Shown: positions 51,220 to 63,710, counted from the first letter of the stretch. The stretch: 64,000 nt of DNA from Eutreptiella sp. 'Long Island Sound 2002' (GCA_964036045.1 OZ038402.1:4650581-4714580), one strand, 5' to 3'. Notes: generated from the sequence alone by a model not told the origin. Made by a program: numbers and translations.

Positions 51220-51753
51220 AAACATCAATTCTCAAGGTAGAGCACGCAGCCTCTCACTGCATAGTCCGGTATTGGATTCAGCTCATCGCCACCACATGTC
51301 AGACCCGCTGCCATGCCACAGTTATTTGTGGGGACATGGTAGAACTGCTCTGGACCTTGAGTATGTCTGCAAGAGTCTTGGACCCCAACCGGCGGGCCTG
51401 CAATCATATAATATCTTAATGATCTGTCCCTTGGACCTGCCGGACCTGACATGGCTTGGCCCAGAGGGGTGGGGGGCGAGGTAAAGCCTCCTGGTTACCC
51501 GGCAGCCAACCTCCATCAGGGTCTTGGACCCCCATACCACCCCCCCCCCCCCCCATGCCAATGGACCCCCCATGCCAATGGCCCCCACCCTCTCGAAAGA
51601 AGAAACATGGCCCCCCTTGCTAATGGACCCCCCCTCTCGATAGAAGACATGCCCTCTCGATAGAAAACATGCCCCCCCCCCTCAGATTTTTCACCAAATC
51701 GCACATGAATTGCCCCTTTTTGCCTACTTTCCTGAGTGTGACATTGTGTGTCT

Positions 51754-52111
51754 CAAAGCAGATAAAGGGGCTAGTTCGGGTCTTTTGATTCTTGCAGTCC
51801 TAAATATTAGATTTTGCCCGGTGCTGTGCCCCAAAGCAGATAAAGGGGCTAGTTCGGGTCTTTTGATTGTTGCAGTCCTAAACATTAGAATTTGACTGGT
51901 GCTGTGCCCCAAAGCAGATAAAGGGGCTAGTCCGGGTCTTTTGATTGTTGCAGTCCTAAACATTAGAATTTGACTGGTGCTGTGCCCCAAAGCAGATAAA
52001 GGGGCTAGTTCGGGTCTTTTGATTGTTGCAGTCCTAAATACACAGATACAGACACAGACACAAACACAACACAGACACAACACAGACAGATAGACAGACA
52101 GACAGACAGAC
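51754..52111 (+). repeat. 78-bp tandem repeat (4 copies) and microsatellite, unit 2
   Basis: CAAAGCAGATAAAGGGGCTA begins four units from 51754. ACAGAC/GACA microsatellite from about 52039 to 52111. It has one more unit than unit 1. Confidence 0.9.
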
Positions 52112-52299
52112 ACTTATTTGCACTGATTGCTTCACGGGAAGGGGTATACTGTCTGCCTCTTGGTACTGCCAGTCACAGTGACAGTGACCAGGAAACCACG
52201 GGAGTTTATGGTAGGTTGTATGCCGCCTTGACAACATGTGCCGTTGCCTTACCATGTTGCCTAAAAGTACATTCGTCAGCCTGTTGTAGATGCACGTGG

Positions 52300-55200
52300 T
52301 TCGTATATAGTTGGTGACATTATTGTTGAGCAGTCCACAGTGCTGAGGTTTTTTCATGCAGGCCTGGGGCCAATTTGAGCATATTTTGCACAGCTCAAAG
52401 CGCGCCAGGCATTCAGCCAATCAGCCAGTTACAGTTGCACGTGATTCTATATATGCTTGAAGACATTATTGTTGAGCAATTCACAGTGCTGAAAATTTTT
52501 CTAGCAGGCCTGGGGCCACAGATCTCAGCATGCCCGCGCGTAGACTGTCCACGATCGCACCCCTGGGGGAAGCGTGTATCCCCGGGGTGCACGCTCCCAG
52601 CCCTGGGGCCACAGATTTCAGCATGCCTTGCTCAGGTCAAAGTGCCATGATTCATTCCGTCAGTCAGCCAATTGCAGTTGCATATAATTCATGTCTATTT
52701 GAAAACATTATTGTTGAGCACTTCACAGTGCTGAAAAATTTTCTAGCAGGCCTGGGGCCACAGATTTCAGCATGCTTTGCTTAGGTCAAAGTGCCATGAT
52801 TCAATCCGTCAGTCAGCCAATTGCAGTTGCATGTAATTCATGTCTATTTGAAAACATTATTGTTGAGCACTTCACAGTGCTGAAATTTTTTCTAGCAGGC
52901 CTGGGGCCACAGATTTCAGCATGCTTTGCTCAGGTCAAAGTGCCATGATTCATTCCGTCAGTCAGCCAATTGCAGTTGCATGTAATTCATGTCTAGTTGA
53001 AAACGTTATTGTTGAGCACTTCACAGTGCTGAAAATTTTTCAAGCAGGCCTGGGGCCACAGATTTCAGCATGCCTTGCTCAGGTCAAAGTGCCATGATTC
53101 ATTCCGTCAGTCAGCCAATTGCAGTTGCATATAATTCATGTCTATTTGAAAACATTATTGTTAAGCACTTCACAGTGCTGAAAATTTTTCAAGCAGGCCT
53201 GGGGCCACAGATTTCAGCATGCTTTGCTCAGGTCAAAGTGCCATGATTCATTCCGTCAGTCAGCCAATTGCAGTTGCATATAATTCATGTCTATTTAAAA
53301 ACATTATTGTTGAGCACTTCACAGTGCTGAAATTTTTTCTAGCAGGCCTGGGGCCACAGATTTCAGCATGCTTTGCTCAGGTCAAAGTGCCATGATTCAT
53401 TCCGTCAGTCAGCCAATTGCAGTTGCATGTAATTCATGTCTAGTTGAAAACATTATTGTTGAGCACTTCACAGTGCTGAAAATTTTTCTAGCAGGCCTGG
53501 GGCCACAGATTTCAGCATGCTTTGCTCAGGTCAAAGTGCCATGATTCATTCCGTCAGTCAGCCAATTGCAGTTGCATGTAATTCATGTCTAGTTGAAAAC
53601 GTTATTGTTGAGCACTTCACAGTGCTGAAAATTTTTCTAGCAGGCCTGGGGCCACAGATTTCAGCATGCTTTGCTCAGGTCAAAGTGCCATGATTCATTC
53701 CGTCAGTCAGCCAATTGCAGTTGCATGTAATTCATGTCTATTTGAAAACATTATTGTTGAGCACTTCACAGTGCTGAAAATTTTTTCTAGCAGGCCTGGG
53801 TCCACAGATTTCAGCATGCCTTGCTCAGGTCAAAGTGCCATGATTCATTCCGTCAGTCAGCCAATTGCAGTTGCAGGTAATTCATGTCTATTTGAAAACA
53901 TTATTGTTGAGCACTTCACAGTGCTGAAAATTTTTCAAGCAGGCCTGGGGCCACAGATTTCAGCATGCTTTGCTCAGGTCAAAGTGCCATGATTCATTCC
54001 GTCAGTCAGCCAATTGCAGTTGCATATAATTCATGTCTATTTAAAAACATTATTGTTGAGCACTTCACAGTGCTGAAATTTTTTCTACCAGGCCTGGGGC
54101 CACAGATTTCAGCATGCTTTGCTCAGGTCAAAGTGCCATGATTCATTCCGTCAGTCAGCCAATTGCAGTTGCATGTAATTCATGTCTAGTTGAAAACATT
54201 ATTGTTGAGCACTTCACAGTGCTGAAAACTTTTTCTAGCAGGCCTGGGGCCACAGATTTCAGCATGCCTTGCTCAGGTCAAAGTGCCATGATTCATTCCG
54301 TCAGTCAGCCAATTGCAGTTGCATATAATTCATGTCTATTTGAAAACATTATTGTTGAGCACTTCACAGTGCTGAAAATTTTTCAAGCAGGCCTGGGGCC
54401 ACAGATTTCAGCATGCTTTGCTCAGGTCAAAGTGCCATGATTCATTCCGTCAGTCAGCCAATTGCAGTTGCATGTAATTCATGTCTATTTGAAAACATTA
54501 TTGTTGAGCACTTCACAGTGCTGAAATTTTTTCTAGCAGGCCTGGGGCCACAGATTTCAGCATGCTTTGCTCAGGTCAAAGTGCCATGATTCATTCCGTC
54601 AGTCAGCCAATTGCAGTTGCATGTAATTCATGTCTAGTTGAAAACGTTATTGTTGAGCACTTCACAGTGCTGAAAAATTTTTCAAGCAGGCCTGGGGCCA
54701 CAGATTTCAGCATGCTTTGCTCAGGTCAAAGTGCCATGATTCATTCCGTCAGTCAGCCAATTGCAGTTGCATGTAATTCATGTCTATTTGAAAACATTAT
54801 TGTTGAGCACTTCACAGTGCTGAAAATTTTTTCTAGCAGGCCTGGGCCACAGATTTCAGCATGCCTTGCTCAGGTCAAAGTGCCATGATTCATTCCGTCA
54901 GTCAGCCAATTGCAGTTGCATATAATTCATGTCTATTTGAAAACATTATTGTTGAGCACTTCACAGTGCTGAAAATTTTTCAAGCAGGCCTGGGGCCACA
55001 GATTTCAGCATGCTTTGCTCAGGTCAAAGTGCCATGATTCATTCCGTCAGTCAGCCAATTGCAGTTGCATATAATTCATGTCTAGTTAAAAACATTATTG
55101 TTGAGCACTTCACAGTGCTGAAATTTTTGAAGCAGGCCTGGGGCCACAGATTTCAGCATGCTTTGCTCAGGTCAAAGTGCCATGATTCATTCCGTCAGTC

Positions 55201-56926
55201 AGCCAATTGCAGTTGCATGTAATTCATGTCTATTTGAAAACATTATTGTTGAGCACTTCACAGTGCTGAAATTTGTTCTAGCAGGCCTGGGTCCACAGAT
55301 TTCAGCATGCTTTGCTCAGGTCAAAGTGCCATGATTCATTCCGTCAGTCAGCCAATTGCAGTTGCATATAATTCATGTCTATTTGAAAACATTATTGTTG
55401 AGCACTTCACAGTGCTGAAATTTTTTCAAGCAGGCCTGGGTCCACAGATTTCAGCATGCCTTGCTCAGGTCCAAGTGCCATGATTCATTCCGTCAGTCAG
55501 CCAATTGCAGTTGCATATAATTCATGTCTATTTAAAAACATTATTGTTGAGCACTTCACAGTGCTGAAAATTTTTCAAGCAGGCCTGGGTCCACAGATTT
55601 CAGCATGCTTTGCTCAGGTCAAAGTGCCATGATTCATTCCGTAAGTCAGCCAATTGCAGTTGCATGTAATTCATGTCTAGTTGAAAACGTTATTGTTGAG
55701 CACTTCACAGTGCTGAAAATTTTTCAAGCAGGCCTGGGTCCACAGATTTCAGCATGCCTTGCTCAGGTCCAAGTGCCATGATTCATTCCGTCAGTCAGCC
55801 AATTGCAGTTGCATATAATTCATGTCTATTTAAAAACATTATTGTTGAGCACTTCACAGTGCTGAAAATGTTTCTAGAAGGCCTGGGTCCACAGATCTCA
55901 GCATGCTTTGCTCAGGTCAAAATGCCATGATTCATTCCGTCAGTCAGCCAATTGCAGTTGCATATGGTTCATGTCTATTTGAAAACATTATTGTTGAGCA
56001 CTTCACAGTGCTGAAAATTTTTCTAGCAGGCCTGGGTCCACAGATTTCAGCATGCCTTGCTCAGGTCCAAGTGCCATGATTCATTCCGTCAGTCAGCCAA
56101 TTGCAGTTGCATATAATTCATGTCTATTTAAAAACATTATTGTTGAGCACTTCACAGTGCTGAAAATTTTTCAAGCAGGCCTGGGTCCACAGATTTCAGC
56201 ATGCTTTGCTCAGGTCAAAGTGCCATGATTCAATCCGTCAGTCAGCCAATTGCAGTTGCATGTAATTCATGTCTATTTGAAAACATTATTGTTGAGCACT
56301 TCACAGTGCTGAAATTTTTTCTAGCAGGCCTGGGGCCACAGATTTCAGCATGCCTTGCTCAGGTCCAAGTGCTATGATTCATTCCGTCAGTCAGCCAATT
56401 GCAGTTGCATATAATTCATGTCTATTTAAAAACATTATTGTTGAGCACTTCACAGTGCTGATATTTCTTCCCGCAGGCCTGGGGCCACAGATTTCAGCAT
56501 GCTTTGCTCAGGTCAAAGTGCCATGATTCATTCCGTCAGTCAGCCAATTGCAGTTGCATATAATTCATGTCTAGTTGAAAACGTTATTGTTGAGCACTTC
56601 ACAGTGCTGAAAATTTTTCAAGCAGGCCTGGGGCCACAGATTTCAGCATGCTTTGCTCAGGTCCAAGTGCCGTGATTCATTCCGTCAGTCAGCCAATTGC
56701 AGTTGCATGTAATTCATGTCTATTTAAAAACATTATTGTTGAGCACTTCACAGTGCTGAAAATGTTTCTAGAAGGCCTGGGGCCACAGATTTCAGCATGC
56801 TTTGCTCAGGTCAAAGTGCCATGATTCATTCCGTCAGTCAGCCAATTGCAGTTGCATATGGTTCATGTCTATTTGAAAACATTATTGTTGAGCACTTCAC
56901 AGTGCTGAATTTTTTCCTAGCAGGCC
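52300..56926 (+). repeat. 149-bp satellite array 2 (about 29 full units)
   Basis: Same unit as array 1, twice as long. Sub-blocks of neighbouring units share private variants (for example GGTCCAAGTG or AAAACGTTATT), showing local multi-unit expansion. Open frames of about 108 codons recur every 448 bp (53666, 54114, 54562), which marks a three-unit higher-order repeat. Confidence 0.95.
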
Positions 56927-57201
56927 CACCTAACGGGACCCGGGTTGGGCTCACCCCGTGGACCGCAGCTCTTCTTCCACCTTCACCTCCGGTTTCTCCT
57001 TCTGTTTCTCCTTTCTCTTCTCCTCCGCCAATTCCCCTTCTGTCATCCATCTTGCCCACCGCTGCTGGTTCTCGGGCGGCACATCCTCCCGCGCGTAGAC
57101 TGTCCACGATCGCACCCCTGGGGGAAGCGTGTATTTTTCTTTCTGTCACACAGACTGCGTTGCACAGCTTTGTCTTTCCACTTTCATTGCGCCGTGGAAT
57201 T

Positions 57202-59288
57202 ATGTCGACTGCAAACAACAATGAGAACTCCACGGAAGTGACCTGGGGTGCTACCAAGATGCTCCCGTTTTGGAAGGACTTTCGGTTTTCATGTCCGTCG
57301 AAGGAGAGGCGTTTCCAGATGAGCCATGCATCTCCGGCCAAGACAGTGTTTGTCTTCCTCTGCCTGGCAGCCTTCGAGGCCTGGGTGGGAAGAGCTGTTT
57401 TTAGCGCAACCGGGGTCTCATGGGTCGCTCTTCTGTCCACCATTCCCCTGTGTATTCTCCTCGTGGCGTCGCTGGTCCTGATCCAATGGTGGAGTGCAGT
57501 CTCGCCCTATGCCTCACATATGATTTGCATGGCTATCATTGTGGGGGCTGTGGGCAAAATGGCGTTTTTGGTCATAGAATTGAATACTGTGTGGGCCAAC
57601 ACTCGCCAACTTGTTGAGGGCATACGCTCAGACCCGTTGGACACGGCCATAGCAGTGGTTGGAGGTCACACACGTTTAGTCATGGTTATCGTACTCCGTC
57701 CGGTCATTTGTGTTCTGGTGCAATGTTTGATGCTGAATGGCTTTCTGTATACTCGATGGATCCTGCTGACCAATTGCACGCTCCCCATTGGGGGCGTTGT
57801 GGCAATCGTCTTAGCTCCAAAGTGGCTCTTGGTTGCTCTTCCTGCCTTCTTTATCCCTTTGATCGCCTTGTGGATGAACCTGTTGCACTGCGTTGCCCAG
57901 CGAAAGCAATTCTTGGCAGAGAGCAGAGAAAGAGAGACAGAAGTGAGGCACGCACGAGCAGATGTTGAATCCGACAGCATCCTCAACCACCACCTGAAGA
58001 ACATCATGGCGGAGGTAAAAGGTTCCATTGAAACGTTCCTGGAGGATGGCACAGCTGACGACCTCCTGCACCAGGCCTTACAGCGGCTGCATAGCGGAAT
58101 TAAATGGTGCAAGAACAGGCTGGTTCTGATCCGAGCGTTTTCCAGTGAGTACGTCCCGCAGCTGACCTCCATGAACCTTGCAACATTTGTCGAAGGTCTG
58201 ATCTCCGGCCGGCAAACACCGCATGTCACATTCCCTGACCAGTCCGTATGGATCGACGAGAACCTGTGTGCACTGATGTTGGAAAATGTGATTGTCAACG
58301 CGCTTCGACATGGACATCCTGGAGGGCCTGCCGTATCCCTACACATTGATGTGCAGCCCGAGCCCAGAACCCAGGTTTCCCCAGAAACCCCAGTTTGGCA
58401 CCACTGCCTCTCTTGTCCACAGTGTGCAGTATATTTTTACATATACATATACATACAATTATATTCCGGGTGACGAATGGTGCGGATCCAGCCAAGCCTC
58501 GGATTACACCCGAGTTTTGCCGGCAGGCCTCCGAAGGCTACCAGCAGGGGCTGAGGCCTGGTGGGTTGTCTGATGGCCTTGGGCTAGGCCACATATTCAT
58601 GATTGCCGAAAGGCTTGGTGCCGTAGCCTCACTAACTCAGGCAGACGGTGACGATACAGTGGTTTTTGAGGCCTCTATGCCTGTCCAAGTCAGCGACGAC
58701 CGTCGCACAAGCGTTTCAAACCGTGTTGTGCCAGAGCAGCGGGTGCCATCCGCGATACAGCAACGTCCCTGGAACCTTCGCTTCTTCTGTGCCGAAGACA
58801 GCGCACTTCATCGGAGGCTATTGGCTATCAACCTCAAGCGTTATTTTGAGGGAAGTTGTGTAGAAATGTTCGGGGCCACGAAAGAGGACTTGGAGGGCTT
58901 TGCGGAGGCCGCCGTGGCACTGGCCGATGTCGTCATTGTGGATCAAAACATGGAGTACGGGGCAACAACGGTGTACGGCACGGACCTCTTGAAGCAGCTG
59001 ACCGCCCTCGGCTTCGGGGGGCTTTGCTGCATCAGATCCGCCAACACTTCGGCCGCCGACAGGGCGTTCTACACATCGTCCGGTGCGCACCGCACATTAG
59101 ACAAGGGCCTCAGCTACAGGGATATGGCATTGCGCCTTCAAGACGCATGTATCGAGCATGTGGCACCGAACCATGCTGCTATCCCGGCCCCCCCCGTGTC
59201 TAACGAACACTGTGTCCAACGAACACTTCCCGTTCGGACCGTTATTTTTGGGGACATAATTATTCGTTGGAGACCGGGGGGGGGGTAA
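57202..59288 (+). pseudogene. Hybrid histidine kinase, copy 3 (split frame)
   Basis: From the ATG at 57202 the membrane region, H box and N box are open as in copy 1. At 58371 the same 92-for-18-base replacement as in copy 2 leads to a stop at 58471-58473. The G box and receiver domain are open from 58395 to 59288 in another frame. There is no 17-bp deletion, so copy 3 preserves the state before copy 2 lost those bases. A split kinase pair made from two transcripts is conceivable but unsupported. The replaced stretch has splice-like edges (CAGGTTT and CTTGTCCACAG), yet removing it does not restore frame. Confidence 0.8.
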
Positions 59289-59615
59289 CAACTGCTGGGA
59301 GCAGCAGCAGGAGCAGTCGCCCCAGCGCCACTGGCCCCTCTGGCGCATTTCAAAACGCATATCTCATGCATGCTGCTGCTACAACTGCTCGCAATTTATG
59401 ATCTTAGGTGAACGAGGGCGAATTTAGGCGAACTTAGTTGAATTTGAGTGAACTTAGGTGTCCCTGCAAAGGTACCTTTTCAAAAAGGGTCCCCCTTTGA
59501 AGAGGTACACGGGCATTTTGCTGTGCTGCATTTTTGTTGCACTTTTTTCGCACAAGTCACACTGTTCATGTTTTGGAGCCCCGTTTCTGACCTGATATCC
59601 TTCTTCCTGCTCTGA

Positions 59616-59915
59616 TGACCGACCGCTTGCGCAGGACGCCTGAGTCCTGCTCCAAGAACCAAACAGATTGATCTCCTTGGCATGAGCTGCCGCTTTCTGG
59701 GTGGCGTCGTTGACTCTGATAGTTTCTGGAAGTCGCTGGTCTGCACTGTTCGTCCGGAGGACTCCTCGGCCATCCCTTCCCAGCGCTGGGATTCCGCCAC
59801 CTACCTCTCCCAATTCTCCAGCCTCACAGAGGTCGACCGCCGGCGCGACTCGCAGGGGGCCTTTGTGCTGGACATGGAATGGTTTGACAACAGATTCTTT
59901 GGTCTTACAGAGTAG
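59616..59915 (+). pseudogene. Ketosynthase fragment, unit 3
   Basis: Third copy of the beta-ketoacyl synthase N-terminal fragment with the same TAG end. Confidence 0.7.
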
Positions 59916-60795
59916 GTCCACCAGATACAACTGGGACACGTTCTGGTTTGAGAGCATATGTCATTTTGCAATCTGCACCTTCCCTGCATGGAATGTGGTC
60001 CAAACACAGGAATTTGGCTCTAAGTAAGGCATATGGCGAGAGTCTGTCAGACTCTGATTCATGTGTGGATTTGCTGGTAGGTTTGCAACAACTGTGATGG
60101 TTCCACCTGTCACAGACCTGATGAGGGGCATGTTGAGCCCGAAATCGATAGTCTGAAAATGACATCTGCTTATTGACCTGTTGTGCTGCGCCAGTTTCTT
60201 GGGTTTGAGGCTACAGTCTGCTGTGGAAGTCACTCTTGAAGACTGAGGGCAAGCAGCCACCTGCATACCTCCCTTTTACAAATACTCCATGCGGGACCCT
60301 CGCTTGTACTATGTGCCCTGCCCCTTTGATCCGGGTTGTTGCCCGAGAGCTCACTTTGAACTTGATGGATGATTTGAGTCGGACTCAAAACGAACAAACA
60401 ATCACAGGCAGTGGTCCCAGGACCCGGCTGCCTGATCCCGCACTCAAGAGCGGGTTGGGCAGTGCCCTGCCCATCCATCTGCACTTCTGTTTGCCCCGGC
60501 CTTTGGAGAAGCCCGTCCCTGTTTTGGCAAGTGTCCAATGTGCCAATGGATTGAGCCCCGGCCCCCCCTCCCCCCCTTTTCTGCGTGTGATGAGCACCCA
60601 ACTTGTGACCTGCTCTGAAGAAGACAATTGGTGCGCCATGCACTGGGGTTTGTGATGCGACCGTTCAAGGCCCGGAACTAGTTGGGGTGGGTGGGTGGGT
60701 GGTTGGGTGGGTGGTGGTGATTCTTGAGAATAGAATGTTTCTAAGCAGGACCCCCCCCCCTACCTTGGTGGTCCACAGACCCACAAGAGAAACAT

Positions 60796-61617
60796 CCGAG
60801 GGGGGTGGCTGGTTCGAATCTTGATGGTTCATCCCCCCTGTGTGTGGAAACTCAAAATGCTCAGCTCACATTGGGGATTTCAAGAGTAGTGCATAGCATG
60901 CTTAGTTCGAACCACTTTGGTATATCCCCCCTAGGGGGACCCTGAGAAGGTGGCGGTGATGTAGCCATTCTAGTCTCTCCCCACTTGTCACTGGGCCACG
61001 ATGCTCACAAACCTAACGTCCGTTTCACCAAAGATTTGCCTGGCTTGCAGCTGATGCAATAGATTGCAATGTGAACTACTTCGCTTTCCATTGTGTTGTC
61101 CCCCTATTGGTACAAGTGTGGTGAATGTATGATGTGCATCATGGTTTGAAGCATGTTGGCACTAGGGAGCAACCTTCCTGTTCCTTGAACAACAAAGATT
61201 CTGAATTCTTTCCCTTTCACAATTGCTGCCTTTCTCACGCCTTGATGTACCACGAACCCCATGTTGTACACTTAACCCCATGAGTGCCCCACTCCCTTGC
61301 GTATCGCTAACCCCATGCTGTGCACTTCACCCCATGACTGCCTCACGAGACCCCCCTCCCCCCGAGGTTTCCGGTACCCATTGCCGGAAATACCAAGCCG
61401 ATGGTACCCTATCTATTTGGATAGGGGTGGTGTGTGAGTCAGGCTACTTAGGCTGCATACGCACGTGTTCAGAGGTTCCTGCCCCCCCCCCCCCCCTTTC
61501 ATACCCCCTGGGAACCCCCCGGCTCCCCGTAGCACTCCCCCCGCGCCACCGCTCCAGGCCCCCAAAATTTTTCGCACCCGGTTGGGTATCAAGATTCGAA
61601 CAGGCCGCCCCCCTTGG
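60796..61617. mobile_element. Inverted-repeat-bounded segment, unit 3
   Basis: Same as units 1 and 2; the right repeat has GGCCGCCC for GGCCACCC. The spacer at 59916-60795 has no gene. Confidence 0.45.
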
Positions 61618-62205
61618 AAACATCAATTCTCAAGGTAGAGCACGCAGCCTCTCACTGCATAGTCCCGTATTGGATTCAGCTCATCGCCACCACATGTCAG
61701 ACCCGCTGCCATGCCACAGTTATTTGTGGGGACATGGTAGAACTGCTCTGGACCTTGAGTATGTCTGCAAGAGTCTTGGACCCCAACCGGCGGGCCCGCA
61801 ATCATATAATATCTTAATGATCTGTCCCTTGGACCTGCCGGACCTGACATGACTTGGCCCAGAGGGGTGGGGGGCGAGGTAAAGCCTCCTGGTTACCCGG
61901 CAGCCAACCTCCATCAGGGTCTTGGACCCCCATACCACCCCCCCCCCCCCATGCCAATGGACCCCCCATGCCAATGGCCCCCACCCTCTCGAAAGAAGAA
62001 ACATGGCCCCCCTTGCTAATGGACCCCCCCTCTCGATAGAAGACATGCCCTCTCGATAGAAAACATCCCCCCCCCCCTCAGATTTTTCACCAAATCGCAC
62101 ACAAATTGCCCTTTTTTGCCTACTTTCCTGAGTGTGACATTGTGTGTCTCATGCCTAATTCTCCACCTTGCTTTGCTCTCACAGAATTTGACTATTGCTG
62201 TGTCT

Positions 62206-62564
62206 CAAAGCAGATAAAGGGGCTAGTTCGGGTCTTTTGATTGTTGCATTCCTAAATATTAGAATTTGCCTGGTGCTGTGCCCCAAAGCAGATAAAGGGG
62301 CTAGTTCGGGTCTTTTGATTCTTGCAGTCCTAAACATTAGATTTTGCCCGGTGTTGTGCCCCAAAGCAGATAAAGGGGCTAGTTCGGGTCTTTTGATTCT
62401 TGCAGTCCTAACTATTAGAATTTGCCTGGTGCTGTGCCCCAAAGCAGATAAAGGGGCTAGTTCGGGTCTTTTGATTGTTGCAGTCCTAAATACACAGATA
62501 CAGACACAGACACAAACACAACACAGACACAACACAGACAGATAGACAGACAGACAGACAGACA
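62206..62564 (+). repeat. 78-bp tandem repeat (4 copies) and microsatellite, unit 3
   Basis: Units begin at 62206, 62284, 62362 and 62440. A 50-bp insertion (CTCATGCCTAATTCTCCACC and on) just before the array is unique to this unit. Confidence 0.9.
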
Positions 62565-62739
62565 CTTATTTGCACTGATTGCTTCACGGGAAGGGGTATA
62601 CTGCCTGCCTCTTGGTACTGACAGTGACAGTGACAGTTGTATGCCGCCTTGACAACATGTGCCGTTGCCTTATCATGTTGCCTAAAAGTGCATTCGTCAG
62701 CCTGTTGTAGATGCACGTGGTTCGTATATAGTTGGTGAC

Positions 62740-63400
62740 ATTATTGTTGAGCACTCCACAGTGCTGAGGTTTTTTCATGCAGGCCTGGGGCCAATTTCAG
62801 CATATTTTGCACAGCTCAAAGCGTATCAAGCATTCAGCCAATCAGCCAGTTAGAGTTGCATGTGATTCTATATATACTTGAAGACATTATTGTTGAGCAA
62901 TTCACAGTGCTGAAAATTTTTCAAGCAGGCCTGGGGCCACAGATTTCAGCATGCTTTGCTCAGGTCAAAGTGCCGTCATTCATTCCGTCAGTCAGCCAAT
63001 TGCAGTTGCATATAATTCATGTCTATTTGAACACATTATTGTTGAGCACTTCACAGTGCTGAAATTTTTCGTAGCAGGCCTGGGGCCACAGATTTCAGCA
63101 TGCCTTGCTCAGGTCAAAGTGCCATGATTCATTCCGTCAGTCAGCCAATTGCAGTTGCATATAATTCATGTCTATTTGAAAACATTATTGTTGAGCACTT
63201 CACAGTGCTGAAATGTTTCCTAGCAGGCCTGGGGCCACAGATTTCAGCATGCTTTGCTCAGGTCAAAGTGCCATGATTCATTCCGTCAGTCAGCCAATTG
63301 CAGTTGCATATAATTCATGTCTATTTGAACACATTATTGTTGCGCACTTCATAGAGCTGAATTTTTTCAAGCAGGCCTGGGGCGACCACTTTCAGCTCTG
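62740..63400 (+). repeat. 149-bp satellite array 3 (about 3 full units plus edges)
   Basis: Same unit as arrays 1 and 2. The last unit decays after GGCCTGGGGCGACC at about 63385. Confidence 0.9.
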
Positions 63401-63429
63401 CTGTGTGCCTGTTTTCCACAACCTTTCCG

Positions 63430-63481
63430 AGGCAAGGGGGAGGAGGGGGACGAGGAGGAGGAGGAGGAGGAGGAGGAGGAT
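63430..63481 (+). repeat. GAG/GGA microsatellite
   Basis: GGGGGAGGAGGGGGACGAGG then uninterrupted GAG triplets to 63480. Confidence 0.9.
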
Positions 63482-63710
63482 GTGGTGTGGCTTTTGGGCA
63501 GGGCCCATGATGGACCACGCACGAGAGAGAGGGAGGGATCGCAGTGGCCGCCAGATTTCTAACGTTTGCAGCTAGGCAATGGTGCCCACACACAATACAT
63601 TGTGACGCATTTGCAATTAAGATATCCCGTGCATTGGAGAATGTGTATTGCTTGGGATGAGGGTGTCCATGCCATGCCACATTGTGTTGCGCGTGGGGAA
63701 TTGGGAATAA
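63482..63710. other. No gene supported
   Basis: Unique sequence to the right of the amplified region. Nothing recognised. Confidence 0.4.

Larger units (their letters stand above)
46749..57130 (+). repeat. Amplified unit 2 (about 10.4 kb)
   Basis: Same order of contents as unit 1. The kinase-to-kinase distance is 10381 bp against 7976 bp for unit 1. The 2405-bp excess equals about 16 satellite units. Confidence 0.85.
57131..63400 (+). repeat. Amplified unit 3 (right end truncated in satellite)
   Basis: Starts at the same TTTTTCTTTCTGTCACACAG junction. It contains kinase copy 3, a ketosynthase fragment, the IR segment, the 78-bp repeat and a short satellite stub, then leaves the repeated sequence at about 63400. 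Confidence 0.85.

Noticed and set aside
44231-56800. Repeated ORFs beginning MLCSGQSAMIHSVSQ
   Set aside because: They are frames through the 149-bp satellite that last until the next phase change; the unit length is not a multiple of three.
58371-58462. Small intron explaining the insertion in kinase copies 2 and 3
   Set aside because: GT and AG edges exist (CAGGTTT, TCCACAG), but removing 48 or 55 bases leaves the frame shifted, and copy 1 is not the spliced form.
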